Source: Acidaminococcus fermentans | GTDB lineage: Bacteria; Bacillota_C; Negativicutes; Acidaminococcales; Acidaminococcaceae | Length of the DNA: 23,944 bases | Assembly: GCA_004555735.1 (NCBI GenBank) | Contig: SFHH01000011.1 | Location: forward strand, 1-23,944 | Reading direction: 5' to 3' | Part shown: positions 1 to 6,769 of the stretch, piece by piece | Numbering within the stretch: the stretch's first letter is position 1 | Layout: each line of letters opens with the position of its first letter | Position numbers and translations under genes: made by a program | Notes under the pieces: model-generated | Database searches by the model: none | Told to the model about the DNA's origin: nothing | Seen by the model: only the letters and a program-made list of their open reading frames with translations

Positions 1-19
1 ATCCCATAAGAAAAATTTT

Positions 20-64
20 TGTGAAAGAGTTCACATTTTTACAGCGGAGCGGCTGTGTTTTTTC
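20..64 (+). terminator. Possible hairpin terminators at left edge
   Basis: Two small hairpins each precede a T run on the plus strand. TGTGAA pairs with TTCACA around AGAG and is followed by five T. ACAGC (41-45) pairs with GCTGT (52-56) and is followed by a T run. They could end a rightward gene lying left of the window. Both stems are short, so this is a weak call. I see no gene in bases 1-192. Confidence 0.35.
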
Positions 65-112
65 CTTACCGGATTTTTTCCTGCTGTATTTTCCTTTTGG
101 CTTTTTCCACAC

Positions 113-158
113 AAAAAAGGATGCTGACACCTTCCAAAAGATATCTGCATCCTTTTTT
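113..158. terminator. Bidirectional intrinsic terminator after the ligase gene
   Basis: AAAAAAGGATGC (113-124) and its exact reverse complement (147-158) form a 12-bp stem with T runs on both strands. It lies about 35 bases past the stop codon of the leftward acyl-CoA ligase gene and probably ends the hotdog-bioY-thiolase-ligase operon. The loop is rather long, at 22 bases. Confidence 0.65.
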
Positions 159-192
159 CATCGCTGCACTTGTCTGTTCCCAGTTCTATCTA

Positions 193-1530
193 TCAGTCTA
201 TTTTCCGGCTGGATCTTTCTCTCCGTTCCAGCCAGGTGCGGATTTTCCGTCCATCCACTTTCCCTACTCCATTCAGAGGCAGCTGTTCCACCCTGATCCA
301 GCAGCCAGGGATTTCTCCAGGAAGCAGGTCCTGGCGGAGGGACTGGCGGACCTTTCCCATTTCCGTCCCCTGTTCCAACACCACAGCGGCTCCCAGTTCT
401 TCCCCTCTCTGGGGATCCTTTACAGGGACTACGCTGGCATCCCGGACTCCAGGCACCTGGAGCAGAGCCTGTTCCACCCGGCTGCAACTGATGGTCAGTC
501 CGCCCTTGTTGACCACCTGTCCCCGGCGGCCCAGGAAGATCAGGTACCCATCTGCATCGAAATATCCCATGTCCTCCAAGGTACAAGGTCGGGGCAGGCC
601 ATCTACGCTGTAAGGAGTATCGACGTAGATCAGCCCCTCCCGGATTTCAACCTTCACCCCAGGGCAAGGTTTCCCCACACTCTGAGGGTGGGCCAGCATT
701 TCTTCATAGGTAAGCCAGGTAATATAGTCCAGCTCGCTAGCCCCGTAGTAAAGGAGGATCTGGCTGCAGGGAAAATGGTCTTTCAGGGCCCCGGCCGTCT
801 CTCCGTCCAGCAGCTGGGACCCAGCCAGCACCGTTTTTATCTCCGGATAGGTCCGGTCCATCACTTGGAGCAGCAGTTTCAGTTTCACTGGGACTAAATA
901 CAGCAGGGTCACCGGATACCGTTCCAGCAGCGCTTTCCACCGGATGCTCCGGAGGGTATCAGCCACCACCAGGGCAGCTCCGGCGTGGAGGATCTGTGCC
1001 CACAGGTTCAGGTTCCCAGTAAAGCTCATGCTCCCTTCACAGAACCCCACCGTATCTCGGTCCACCTGGAATTTTCGGTCCTGTTCTGGAAAGAAATCTC
1101 CCCAGCTGGCATAGGTCCGGAACATCAGCTTGGGGAGACCGGTGGATCCGCTGCTCAGGACCCCCATGCACCAATCCGGTGCCGGCACCGGTGCATCTGC
1201 ACAGCTAGGCCGCAGGGTCCCGTCATCGATCCAGCCGATGCGGCGTACCCGGGCCAATCGGTCCGCCGCTTTTGGGGACAGATCCGGGTGTCCCAGCACC
1301 GGCACCCAGCCGGCTCTTTCCGCTCCCAAAAAGGCAATCAGCTGTTCTGCGGGTTTCTGCCGGATGATCAGTACCGTCTGCCGGGAGATGCCCAGTCGTT
1401 CCACCCCCTGGGCATATTCTCGGGCCAGGGAGGCCATCCGACCATAGGTCAGGGGCCGTCCTTCTTCCACCAGGCAGGGTTTGTCCGGCTGGATCCGGGC
1501 CCATTGTTCCAGTAGGTTTGCATAATCCAT
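193..1530 (-). CDS. AMP-forming acyl-CoA ligase (YhfT-like), 445 aa
   Basis: This is a member of the ANL adenylating family, which activates a carboxylic acid to acyl-AMP and then acyl-CoA. Visible motifs are the phosphate-binding loop SSGSTGLPK (residues 126-134), YYGASE (261-266), the conserved Asp in TLEDMG (about 320), GRRGQ (about 334-338), and the C-terminal lysine loop GVGK (K424). It is shorter than the usual 500-550 aa, with a compact N-terminal domain. I chose the ATG at 1530 because GGAAG lies just upstream; the frame stays open to 1674 only inside the thiolase gene. It starts 17 bases after the thiolase stop and is the last gene of the bioY operon. B. subtilis yhfU-yhfT-yhfS (BioY, ligase, thiolase) is the closest arrangement I know. 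The substrate cannot be read from sequence; a dicarboxylate or fatty acid linked to biotin is an inference. Confidence 0.85.
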   Translation of the reverse strand: MDYANLLEQWARIQPDKPCLVEEGRPLTYGRMASLAREYAQGVERLGISRQTVLIIRQKPAEQLIAFLGAERAGWVPVLGHPDLSPKAADRLARVRRIGWIDDGTLRPSCADAPVPAPDWCMGVLSSGSTGLPKLMFRTYASWGDFFPEQDRKFQVDRDTVGFCEGSMSFTGNLNLWAQILHAGAALVVADTLRSIRWKALLERYPVTLLYLVPVKLKLLLQVMDRTYPEIKTVLAGSQLLDGETAGALKDHFPCSQILLYYGASELDYITWLTYEEMLAHPQSVGKPCPGVKVEIREGLIYVDTPYSVDGLPRPCTLEDMGYFDADGYLIFLGRRGQVVNKGGLTISCSRVEQALLQVPGVRDASVVPVKDPQRGEELGAAVVLEQGTEMGKVRQSLRQDLLPGEIPGCWIRVEQLPLNGVGKVDGRKIRTWLERRERSSRKID

Positions 1531-1547
1531 GGTTCTTCTTCCTTCTG

Positions 1548-2768
1548 CTACAGTGTTTCCAGGAGTACTCCGGCTCCCGTTCCCCCGGCACCGGCAATGG
1601 CACACAGAGCTTTCTTCCCTACCTGCCCCTCCAGGGCCCCCAGGGCATGGAGCACCAGCACCGCCCCGCTGCATCCATAGGGATGGCCGTAAGCCAGGGC
1701 TCCTCCCAGGGGCAGATACCGGTCCGTACAGGTAGGATACTGCCGGGCAAACAGGACGGAGATCACCGCAAAAGCTTCGTTGTATTCAAAATCGTCGATG
1801 GCTTCCACCGGCAGACCGGTTTCATCCAGCAGCTTTTCTCCCACGGCCAGAGCTCCCAGAGGACTGAACCGGGGATCCACTCCGGCCGCCGTACAGTGGA
1901 GAATCCGGGCCAGGGGTCTCACAGGCCCTCCTGCCCGGCGCCAGGCAGCCAGTTTTTCTCCAGAAGCCAGCACCAGGAACGCCGCCCCATCCTGGGTCAG
2001 ACAGGTATTAGCCGCCGTCAGGGTAGGGGAGCATTCTCCCGCCAGTTTCCGCTCTTCCGGAGTCAGCAGTGCTTCCGTTTCCTTTCGGATAAACAAGGTA
2101 GGCATCCGCCGGGCCAGCCGGCCGTCCATCCGGGGCCGGATGCTTTCATCCCGGGTGCTGCCGAACAGGGACACCACCCAGGGATCCATCCGTCCTTCCC
2201 TCCAGGCTTCTGCCGCCTTCCGGTGGCTGCGTACCGCCCACCGGTCCAATTCCTCCCGGGAAACCCCATAGACCTGAGCCGTCCGTTCTGCTCCTTCCAG
2301 CATGGTCCGGGGACTGTTGGTGTCGGGAGAAAACTGGGCGGTCATGGTCCCTTCCGGAGTGTACCGGCTGTCCCAGGGCTGATACACCCGCCGAGGCTGC
2401 ATAGAAGAAGATTCCACACCCCCGCACAGCACCAGGTCCAGCTGACCGCTGGCAATCTGCCCCCAGGCCAGGGACAGGGATCCCAGAGCGGAAGCACACT
2501 GCATATCCAGAGTCATGGCGGGCAGTTCCGCCGGCAGCCCGGCTGTCAGGGCCATGAGACGCATCAGGTTCCCGCCACTGCCTACGGCATTGCCCCCCAG
2601 CAGCAGCTGGGCTTCCCGAGCCTCTGGGAGCCGAATGCAAAGCTGCCGGAGAAGAGCGGCTCCCAGCTTCTCCGGCGGTACATTTTTAAAGATTCCATTC
2701 TGCAGTCCCAGGTGGCTGCGCAGGCCTCCCACCAGGAATACCTCCTGGACCAGGCGCTCAGAACCCAT
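1548..2768 (-). CDS. Thiolase family acetyl-CoA acyltransferase (YhfS-like), 406 aa
   Basis: Thiolases join or cleave acyl-CoA and acetyl-CoA. The catalytic elements are all present: nucleophile Cys91 in LDMQCASAL, NEAFA at 330-334, the GHP motif with His362 in the GGALAYGHPYGCSGA region, and the second active-site Cys389 in CAIAGAGGTGAG. Length is normal for the family (about 390-410 aa). The start ATG at 2768 overlaps the bioY stop by 11 bases, so translation is probably coupled; its own ribosome site is weak. It lies between bioY and an acyl-CoA ligase, as in B. subtilis yhfUTS. The direction of the reaction (synthesis or degradation) is not visible. Together with the MaoC-like gene upstream it could form part of a reverse beta-oxidation cycle, but no ketoacyl or enoyl reductase gene is in the cluster. 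Confidence 0.88.
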   Translation of the reverse strand: MGSERLVQEVFLVGGLRSHLGLQNGIFKNVPPEKLGAALLRQLCIRLPEAREAQLLLGGNAVGSGGNLMRLMALTAGLPAELPAMTLDMQCASALGSLSLAWGQIASGQLDLVLCGGVESSSMQPRRVYQPWDSRYTPEGTMTAQFSPDTNSPRTMLEGAERTAQVYGVSREELDRWAVRSHRKAAEAWREGRMDPWVVSLFGSTRDESIRPRMDGRLARRMPTLFIRKETEALLTPEERKLAGECSPTLTAANTCLTQDGAAFLVLASGEKLAAWRRAGGPVRPLARILHCTAAGVDPRFSPLGALAVGEKLLDETGLPVEAIDDFEYNEAFAVISVLFARQYPTCTDRYLPLGGALAYGHPYGCSGAVLVLHALGALEGQVGKKALCAIAGAGGTGAGVLLETL

Positions 2769-3333
2769 AGCGCTGGAGCCGGTTGGCCAGGAAAGCAGCC
2801 AGGACCACTTTCAGGGTGTCCCCCACTAGAAATGGGAATACTGCCATCACCAAGGTCTTCCAGATGCCCACTTTGGCCACCAGATACATGCTGATGCAGC
2901 CTCCCACATAGATGATGGGCATGCCCACACAGATGCCGATGATTACCAGTTTCTTAAAGGACCGGCTGTTCCCCCGGACGGCGCTCATGGCCACAGCTGC
3001 CGCCAGGAAGCCCAGGTTGAAGCCCCCGGTGGGCCCGATCAGCTTGCCCAGCCCGGAGGTCCCCCCTACGAACACCGGCACTCCCACCGCTCCCAGCAGC
3101 AGATAGATGCCCAGGATGCTCCCCGCCTGTTTCGGCTTCATGAGGAAGGCCACCAGATTCACCATAATGGTCAGGGCCGTCACCATGGCCGGCGTGAAAG
3201 GCAGCGGAAAAGAAATGTATGCCGAAACGGCCAGCAGCGCGACACAGACGGCGCTGGCTGTCATCACCCGGATCTGTTCCCGGCTGCTGGTTACGGCCTC
3301 GGACGGCTGTAAATTCTCTCTCATTTCGTTCAT
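2758..3333 (-). CDS. bioY: BioY biotin transporter S component, 191 aa
   Basis: BioY is the membrane substrate-binding subunit for biotin uptake. It works alone or with the shared ECF energy module (EcfA/EcfA'/EcfT), which is not in this window. The protein has about six hydrophobic segments and the family signature around TSGLGKLIGPTGGFNLGF. Its 191 aa are typical. The ATG at 3333 is well supported by AAGGAGG nine bases upstream. The gene sits in a leftward operon with thiolase and ligase genes and behind a promoter with a possible BirA operator, so biotin-dependent repression is likely. The preceding hotdog reading frame runs on through its first 380 bases in another frame. Another pimelate-like precursor as substrate cannot be excluded. 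Confidence 0.9.
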   Translation of the reverse strand: MNEMRENLQPSEAVTSSREQIRVMTASAVCVALLAVSAYISFPLPFTPAMVTALTIMVNLVAFLMKPKQAGSILGIYLLLGAVGVPVFVGGTSGLGKLIGPTGGFNLGFLAAAVAMSAVRGNSRSFKKLVIIGICVGMPIIYVGGCISMYLVAKVGIWKTLVMAVFPFLVGDTLKVVLAAFLANRLQRYGF

Positions 3334-3850
3334 TGATGTTTTCCTCCTTGATATAGATCATTTCTCCCCCATGGATGGGGGTTTTGAACACCATATGGAG
3401 CTGATCCGGCTCTCCCAGACAAACCAGCAGGCACTGCCACAGCAGCAGTCCCGGTACCACCGGATGTGCTCCCTGATGGATGGGATTGGCATCCCCGGTG
3501 CGCTGGGCAAAATCGCCCACCTCTTCCGAGGAAAAGGACCGCCAGGGTCCGTATCCTTTCAGAGGACAGGCTTCTTGTTTCTGTAAACTCATTTTATTAT
3601 AATGGTTTACCTTTGATCCATAAAAAAGCAGCTCTACCTGGAGCGTCCCTACCAGCTGGTCTCCGTCCCAGGCCTCAGCCTGGAGCTGCTGGCTCCGTTT
3701 CCCATCCCGGAGACAGTGGTACCGGAACTGACAGTCCGGACTGGCCTTCCGGATCCTGGCATAATGGATCCGGGCGATGAAACTGTTGTCATAACGGCTG
3801 CCCCGGAACTGGCCCAGGGCCCGCAGATAGCCTTCTGTATATTCTTTCAT
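2954..3850 (-). CDS. MaoC-like hotdog protein with out-of-frame 3' extension
   Basis: The first 172 residues look like a real protein. The hydratase-2 (MaoC) motif is visible as RTGDANPIH with the expected catalytic pair Asp120 and His125, followed by VVPGLLL and FKTPIHGGEMI. This family hydrates enoyl-CoA or dehydrates 3-hydroxyacyl-CoA. From about residue 173 the frame enters bioY in a different frame, and the remaining 126 codons are low-complexity, Gly/His/Arg-rich shadow sequence. The true hotdog fold therefore appears truncated or shifted near its end. In the third frame a TGA overlaps the bioY ATG as ATGA, which hints at a single-base indel. The ATG at 3850 has no ribosome site and lies only a few bases past the predicted transcription start, so translation may be leaderless. 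An alternative ATG at 3592 would keep the motif but lose the N-terminal half. Confidence 0.6.
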   Translation of the reverse strand: MKEYTEGYLRALGQFRGSRYDNSFIARIHYARIRKASPDCQFRYHCLRDGKRSQQLQAEAWDGDQLVGTLQVELLFYGSKVNHYNKMSLQKQEACPLKGYGPWRSFSSEEVGDFAQRTGDANPIHQGAHPVVPGLLLWQCLLVCLGEPDQLHMVFKTPIHGGEMIYIKEENINERNEREFTAVRGRNQQPGTDPGDDSQRRLCRAAGRFGIHFFSAAFHAGHGDGPDHYGESGGLPHEAETGGEHPGHLSAAGSGGSAGVRRGDLRAGQADRAHRGLQPGLPGGSCGHERRPGEQPVL

Positions 3851-3859
3851 AATGGTTTT

Positions 3860-3888
3860 AGTGTACCGGATTTTTTTCGATTGTTCAA
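3860..3888 (-). promoter_or_regulatory. Promoter of the hotdog-bioY-thiolase-ligase operon
   Basis: On the minus strand TTGAAC (3883-3888) is separated by 17 bases from TACACT (3860-3865). Transcription should begin near 3853, leaving only about three untranslated bases before the ATG at 3850. Confidence 0.6.
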
Positions 3889-3912
3889 CCCTTTTTGAGA
3901 AACGGTTAACGT
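3881..3912 (-). promoter_or_regulatory. Candidate BirA (biotin repressor) operator
   Basis: The minus strand reads GTTAACC, 13 bases, then GGTTGAACAA. This resembles the BirA operator, whose half-sites are TTGTWAACC and GGTTWACAA. The inner bases of both arms match well, but the outer bases of the left arm do not, and the spacer is one or two bases shorter than usual. The right arm covers the -35 hexamer, the expected place for a repressor. The bioY gene downstream makes the assignment plausible. Confidence 0.42.
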
Positions 3913-3920
3913 AAGTGAAA

Positions 3921-3937
3921 TGGACGCCTTGCGTCCA
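3921..3937. repeat. Perfect hairpin between divergent promoters
   Basis: TGGACGC, CTT, GCGTCCA is a perfect 7-bp inverted repeat with a 3-base loop. It lies between the bioY-operon promoter and the symporter promoter, about 78 bases upstream of the predicted symporter start. It lacks a T run, so it is more likely an operator than a terminator. I recognise no regulator. Confidence 0.4.
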
Positions 3938-3971
3938 GCAGGGACAGAGCCTGACAATATCTGACTCTTTC

Positions 3972-4000
3972 TTGTGTTTTACAGGTGAAAGTTCTATAAT
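3972..4000 (+). promoter_or_regulatory. Promoter of the symporter-hydrolase operon
   Basis: TTGTGT (3972-3977), a 17-base spacer and a perfect TATAAT (3995-4000) precede the symporter start by 42 bases. The leader carries a strong ribosome site, GAGGGGGA, at 4029-4036. Confidence 0.7.
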
Positions 4001-4042
4001 TTGTTCATATCTTCATTTCATACTCAGTGAGGGGGACTTTTT

Positions 4043-5329
4043 ATGACAACCGCAAACCGGTCGGGACGTTCCGCCCTGGCCAACTATCGGGATCCCATTA
4101 TCCTGATCACCTTCTGCATCCTGGGGGCCATCCTGGGCCTGGTACTGGGAGACAAGGCATCGTTCCTGAAGCCCATCGGACAGATTTTCCTGAACCTGCT
4201 GTTCTGTCTCATCGTGCCGCTGATTTTCTTCTCCATTGCCGGGTCGATTGCCAACACCAAAGACACCGGAAAAGTGGGGAAAATGATCGGATATACCCTG
4301 ATCATCTTCGTACTCACCGCCACCATTTCCGGGGGCCTGATCCTGCTGGTGACCCATTTCACCGGAGTTCCCACCACCTTTACGGCTCCCGCAGCAGCTG
4401 CCCAGGCAGCCGGGAAACCAGTGACCATTGCGGATCAGATTGTCAACACCCTGACCGTGGGAGATCTGCCCCTTTTGATTTCCCGGTTCCACGTGCTGCC
4501 GCTGATCATCCTGACCATTTTCTTCGGTATCTGCGTTTCCATGATTGGGGAGGCTGCCAAACCCGTGGTAAACTGGATGAATGCCATGAGCCTGGTGTGC
4601 TATAAAATGGTAGCCATTTTGATGAAGGCGGCTCCCATCGGCCTGGGTGCCTATTTTGCGGATCTCACCGGCACCTACGGGATCGATCTGCTGAAGACCT
4701 ACGGCAGTGCAATGCTGGTATTCTACACCGTGGTCTTTGTGTATTTCTTCGTGTTCCTGGGGTTCTACGCCTGGCTGGCTGCCGGTACCTGGGGCGTGAA
4801 GAACTACTTCCGGGTGATCCTCGCTCCGGCTTTGACGGCTCTGGGCACCCGTTCTTCCGCTGCCACCATCCCGCTGCAGATGGAAGCCTGCGACAAGCTG
4901 GGGGTGCCCCGGGACATTTCTTCTGTGGTGGTCTCCATGGGGGCTACCTGCCACATGGATGGGGCCTGCATTGCTGTGGTCTATTCGGAAGTCCTGGCCA
5001 CCACCCTGTTCGGCCATCCTCTGGCAGGGTTTGATTTCATTCTGGCTCTGTTCCTGGGGGTTGCTGCTTCTGTAGCCACTTCCTCCGTACCAGGGGGCGG
5101 TGCCGCCGGGGAAACCATGATCGTTTCCGTATTCCACCTGCCGGAAAGCGCCTTCCCCATCCTGCTGATGGTCATCGAACTGTTCGACCCCGGGTGCACC
5201 CTGCTGAATTCCTGCGGAGATACGGTGGTTTCCATGCTGATTACCCGGATTTTCCACGGCAAAGACTGGTACAAGAAGAACCTCAATGCCGATGCCGCCG
5301 GAAAGGAAGCCCTGACCTATGAACATTGA
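4043..5329 (+). CDS. Dicarboxylate/amino acid:cation symporter (DAACS), variant binding site, 428 aa
   Basis: This is a GltP/GltT/SstT-type secondary transporter of the inner membrane. It shows about eight transmembrane segments plus both re-entrant hairpins: HP1 with TRSSAATIP (269-277) and HP2 with SSVPGGGAAG (347-356). The TM7 motif, usually NMDGT, is HMDGA (304-308). TM8 reads FDPGCTLLNSCGD (381-393): the Asp, Thr, Asn and Asp of the GltPh site (D394, T398, N401, D405) are kept as D382, T386, N389 and D393, but the arginine that holds the side-chain carboxylate (R397) is Cys385. Neutral-amino-acid relatives such as ASCT2 also have Cys here, so glutamate or aspartate is an unlikely substrate. 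The gene has its own promoter and overlaps the following hydrolase gene by 11 bases, so the two probably act on related compounds. Confidence 0.88.
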   Translation: MTTANRSGRSALANYRDPIILITFCILGAILGLVLGDKASFLKPIGQIFLNLLFCLIVPLIFFSIAGSIANTKDTGKVGKMIGYTLIIFVLTATISGGLILLVTHFTGVPTTFTAPAAAAQAAGKPVTIADQIVNTLTVGDLPLLISRFHVLPLIILTIFFGICVSMIGEAAKPVVNWMNAMSLVCYKMVAILMKAAPIGLGAYFADLTGTYGIDLLKTYGSAMLVFYTVVFVYFFVFLGFYAWLAAGTWGVKNYFRVILAPALTALGTRSSAATIPLQMEACDKLGVPRDISSVVVSMGATCHMDGACIAVVYSEVLATTLFGHPLAGFDFILALFLGVAASVATSSVPGGGAAGETMIVSVFHLPESAFPILLMVIELFDPGCTLLNSCGDTVVSMLITRIFHGKDWYKKNLNADAAGKEALTYEH

Positions 5330-6158
5330 TGCCCGTTATGTGCTGGAAGAACCGGATTACCAGGACGTACCCCTGGCGGATTCTCTGGAGCTGGACCTGC
5401 CCATCGAGGGCGACCGGGTGCTGGGGGAAGTGTACCTCCCCTCAGGGATCTATGACGGACCTCATCCGGCAGTGATCCTGTGCCATGGGATCCCCGGCAC
5501 CACGAACAATGACGACCTAGCTCAGTGCCTACGTCGAATGGGCTGTGTGGTGATCCGTCCCTACCATCGGGGTGCCTGGGGCAGCGAAGGGATCTATTCT
5601 TTTTCCCACTGCATCCAGGATGCCATTGTCCTGGCCCGCTGGGCCCGAGAAGACATGGCCAAAGCCTATGGTATCGACCGGGAGAACATCTTCCTGGCAG
5701 GTCATTCCAACGGAGGCAACACAGTGCTCAATGCCTCCCGGTACCTGCCCTTTCTCAAAGGCACCGTGGCCTTCTGCCCCTATGACCATCAGGCAGGACT
5801 GGAACATATCCCCCACGCACAGCTGAAAGAAATGTTCGCTCAGGTTTCTTCGGTCCTCCATATAGGCCGTTTCGAAGATCTGTGGCAGGACAGCATCCAG
5901 CATGCCCGGCAGTGGAGCTTTGTCCAGAACGCCCACCGGTTCCAGGACCGGAACCTGCTGCTGATCGGAGGCAGTCAGGATACGGTAGCCCCTCCGGATT
6001 GGATGGTAGAACCTCTGTGGCAGGAGCTGGAAGCCCTGCCCGGTACTGGTCACCACAAAAAAGTGATCCTCCCCGGCAACCACGCCCTGGACACTGCCCG
6101 GCTGGAACTGGCCCGGGTGGTGGGAACGTGGATTGAGGAAATGGTAAAAGAGGGGTGA
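5319..6158 (+). CDS. Alpha/beta hydrolase (S9-like), 279 aa
   Basis: The fold and catalytic residues are those of a serine alpha/beta hydrolase. The oxyanion loop is HGIPG (56-60), the nucleophile elbow is GHSNGG with Ser130, the acid is Asp221 in GGSQDTVAP, and the base is His255 in PGNHALD. No signal peptide is seen, so it is probably cytoplasmic. Relatives include dipeptidyl aminopeptidases, acylaminoacyl peptidases and esterases, and the sequence alone does not separate these. Its ATG at 5319 lies inside the end of the symporter gene (11-base overlap), which suggests translational coupling. An enzyme that cleaves an amide or ester imported by the symporter is a reasonable inference. It is followed by a strong terminator. 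Confidence 0.85.
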   Translation: MNIDARYVLEEPDYQDVPLADSLELDLPIEGDRVLGEVYLPSGIYDGPHPAVILCHGIPGTTNNDDLAQCLRRMGCVVIRPYHRGAWGSEGIYSFSHCIQDAIVLARWAREDMAKAYGIDRENIFLAGHSNGGNTVLNASRYLPFLKGTVAFCPYDHQAGLEHIPHAQLKEMFAQVSSVLHIGRFEDLWQDSIQHARQWSFVQNAHRFQDRNLLLIGGSQDTVAPPDWMVEPLWQELEALPGTGHHKKVILPGNHALDTARLELARVVGTWIEEMVKEG

Positions 6159-6189
6159 AGATTCACCCCTCCGGCCGCGGACCGCGACC

Positions 6190-6236
6190 AAAAGAGGCTG
6201 TGAAGAAATGAAATTCATTTCTTCACAGCCTCTTTT
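6190..6236. terminator. Strong bidirectional terminator
   Basis: A perfect 23-bp inverted repeat is centred on base 6213, with A/T runs at both ends. It ends the rightward hydrolase operon and the leftward hcp operon. The last codons and the TGA stop of the DUF488 gene (6215-6217) lie inside the hairpin. Confidence 0.9.
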
Positions 6237-6586
6237 TTTATCCACTCTTTCAACACAACCGCATTGTTGTGCTCCTGGTCTTTGGCTCCGTACAGTAAGG
6301 TTACGGTACCCTGGACCAGGGCTTTTTTTATTTTTTCCAAAAAGACTCCCGCTTCCGGATTGGCTTCCAACTCCTGTATATAACCGGCAGCGAATTCCGG
6401 GAACTTTTCCGGATCATGGCCGAAAGCCCGGCGCAAGCCGTTGGTGGGAGCGATTTCCTTCTCCCACCCAGCCAGGGCCGCGGTTTCTTTTTTGATGCCC
6501 CGGGGCCAGAGCCGGTCCACCAGGAACCGGCTTCCGTCCGTTTCGGCAGGGGCTTCGTAAATCCGTTTTACCTGCAGCTTTCCCAT
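6215..6586 (-). CDS. DUF488 family protein (YeaO-like), 123 aa
   Basis: The protein matches the DUF488 pattern. It has VDRLWPRGI near residue 23, WEKEIAPTNGLRRAFGHDP in the middle, and TLLYGAKDQEHNNAVVLKEW near the end. Length is typical at 110-125 aa. The molecular function of the family is not established. GAAGG precedes the ATG at 6586. It starts 18 bases after a small Cys-rich gene that directly follows hcp, so all three are probably one transcript linked to nitrosative or redox stress. Its C-terminal codons are built into the terminator hairpin. Confidence 0.88.
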   Translation of the reverse strand: MGKLQVKRIYEAPAETDGSRFLVDRLWPRGIKKETAALAGWEKEIAPTNGLRRAFGHDPEKFPEFAAGYIQELEANPEAGVFLEKIKKALVQGTVTLLYGAKDQEHNNAVVLKEWIKKEAVKK

Positions 6587-6604
6587 GGAAAAGCCTTCTT
6601 TCTT

Positions 6605-6766
6605 TTACCGTGCCTGCCGTTTCTCCCGTTCTGCCACCTGTTCGCAGGCTGTCAGAGGATATTCCGCCGAATTGTGGTGGAATTCGATGCAGGGCTCACA
6701 GTCCTTGTAACGGGGACAGTGAGTATGGCTGCAGGGGCAGGTTTCCGGGTCGTACAGTTTGATCAT
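6605..6766 (-). CDS. Small cysteine-rich protein, 53 aa
   Basis: A 53-codon reading frame starts three bases after the hcp stop codon and ends 18 bases before the DUF488 gene. The ATG at 6766 has CGGAG about ten bases upstream, within the end of hcp. The product begins MIKLYDPETCPCSHTHC and contains six cysteines at positions 10, 12, 17, 23, 26 and 41, plus histidines at 14, 30 and 31. The CxC, C, CxxC spacing followed by a His-rich stretch suggests bound zinc or iron-sulfur. It resembles the small Cys-rich DUF6485-type proteins in layout, but I am unsure of the match. Its place between hcp and DUF488 suggests a role with Hcp, perhaps in redox or metal handling; that is inference. Confidence 0.75.
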   Translation of the reverse strand: MIKLYDPETCPCSHTHCPRYKDCEPCIEFHHNSAEYPLTACEQVAEREKRQAR

Positions 6767-6769
6767 GGT

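Noticed and set aside
1518..2894. Plus-strand open frame of 458 codons opposite the thiolase
   Set aside because: Pro/Gly/Gln-rich shadow. All thiolase active-site motifs are on the other strand.
4013..5326. Long minus-strand open frame (437 codons) opposite the symporter
   Set aside because: It is a shadow of the symporter gene: composition is Gly/His/Gln-rich, with no membrane or catalytic motif, and it has no ribosome site.
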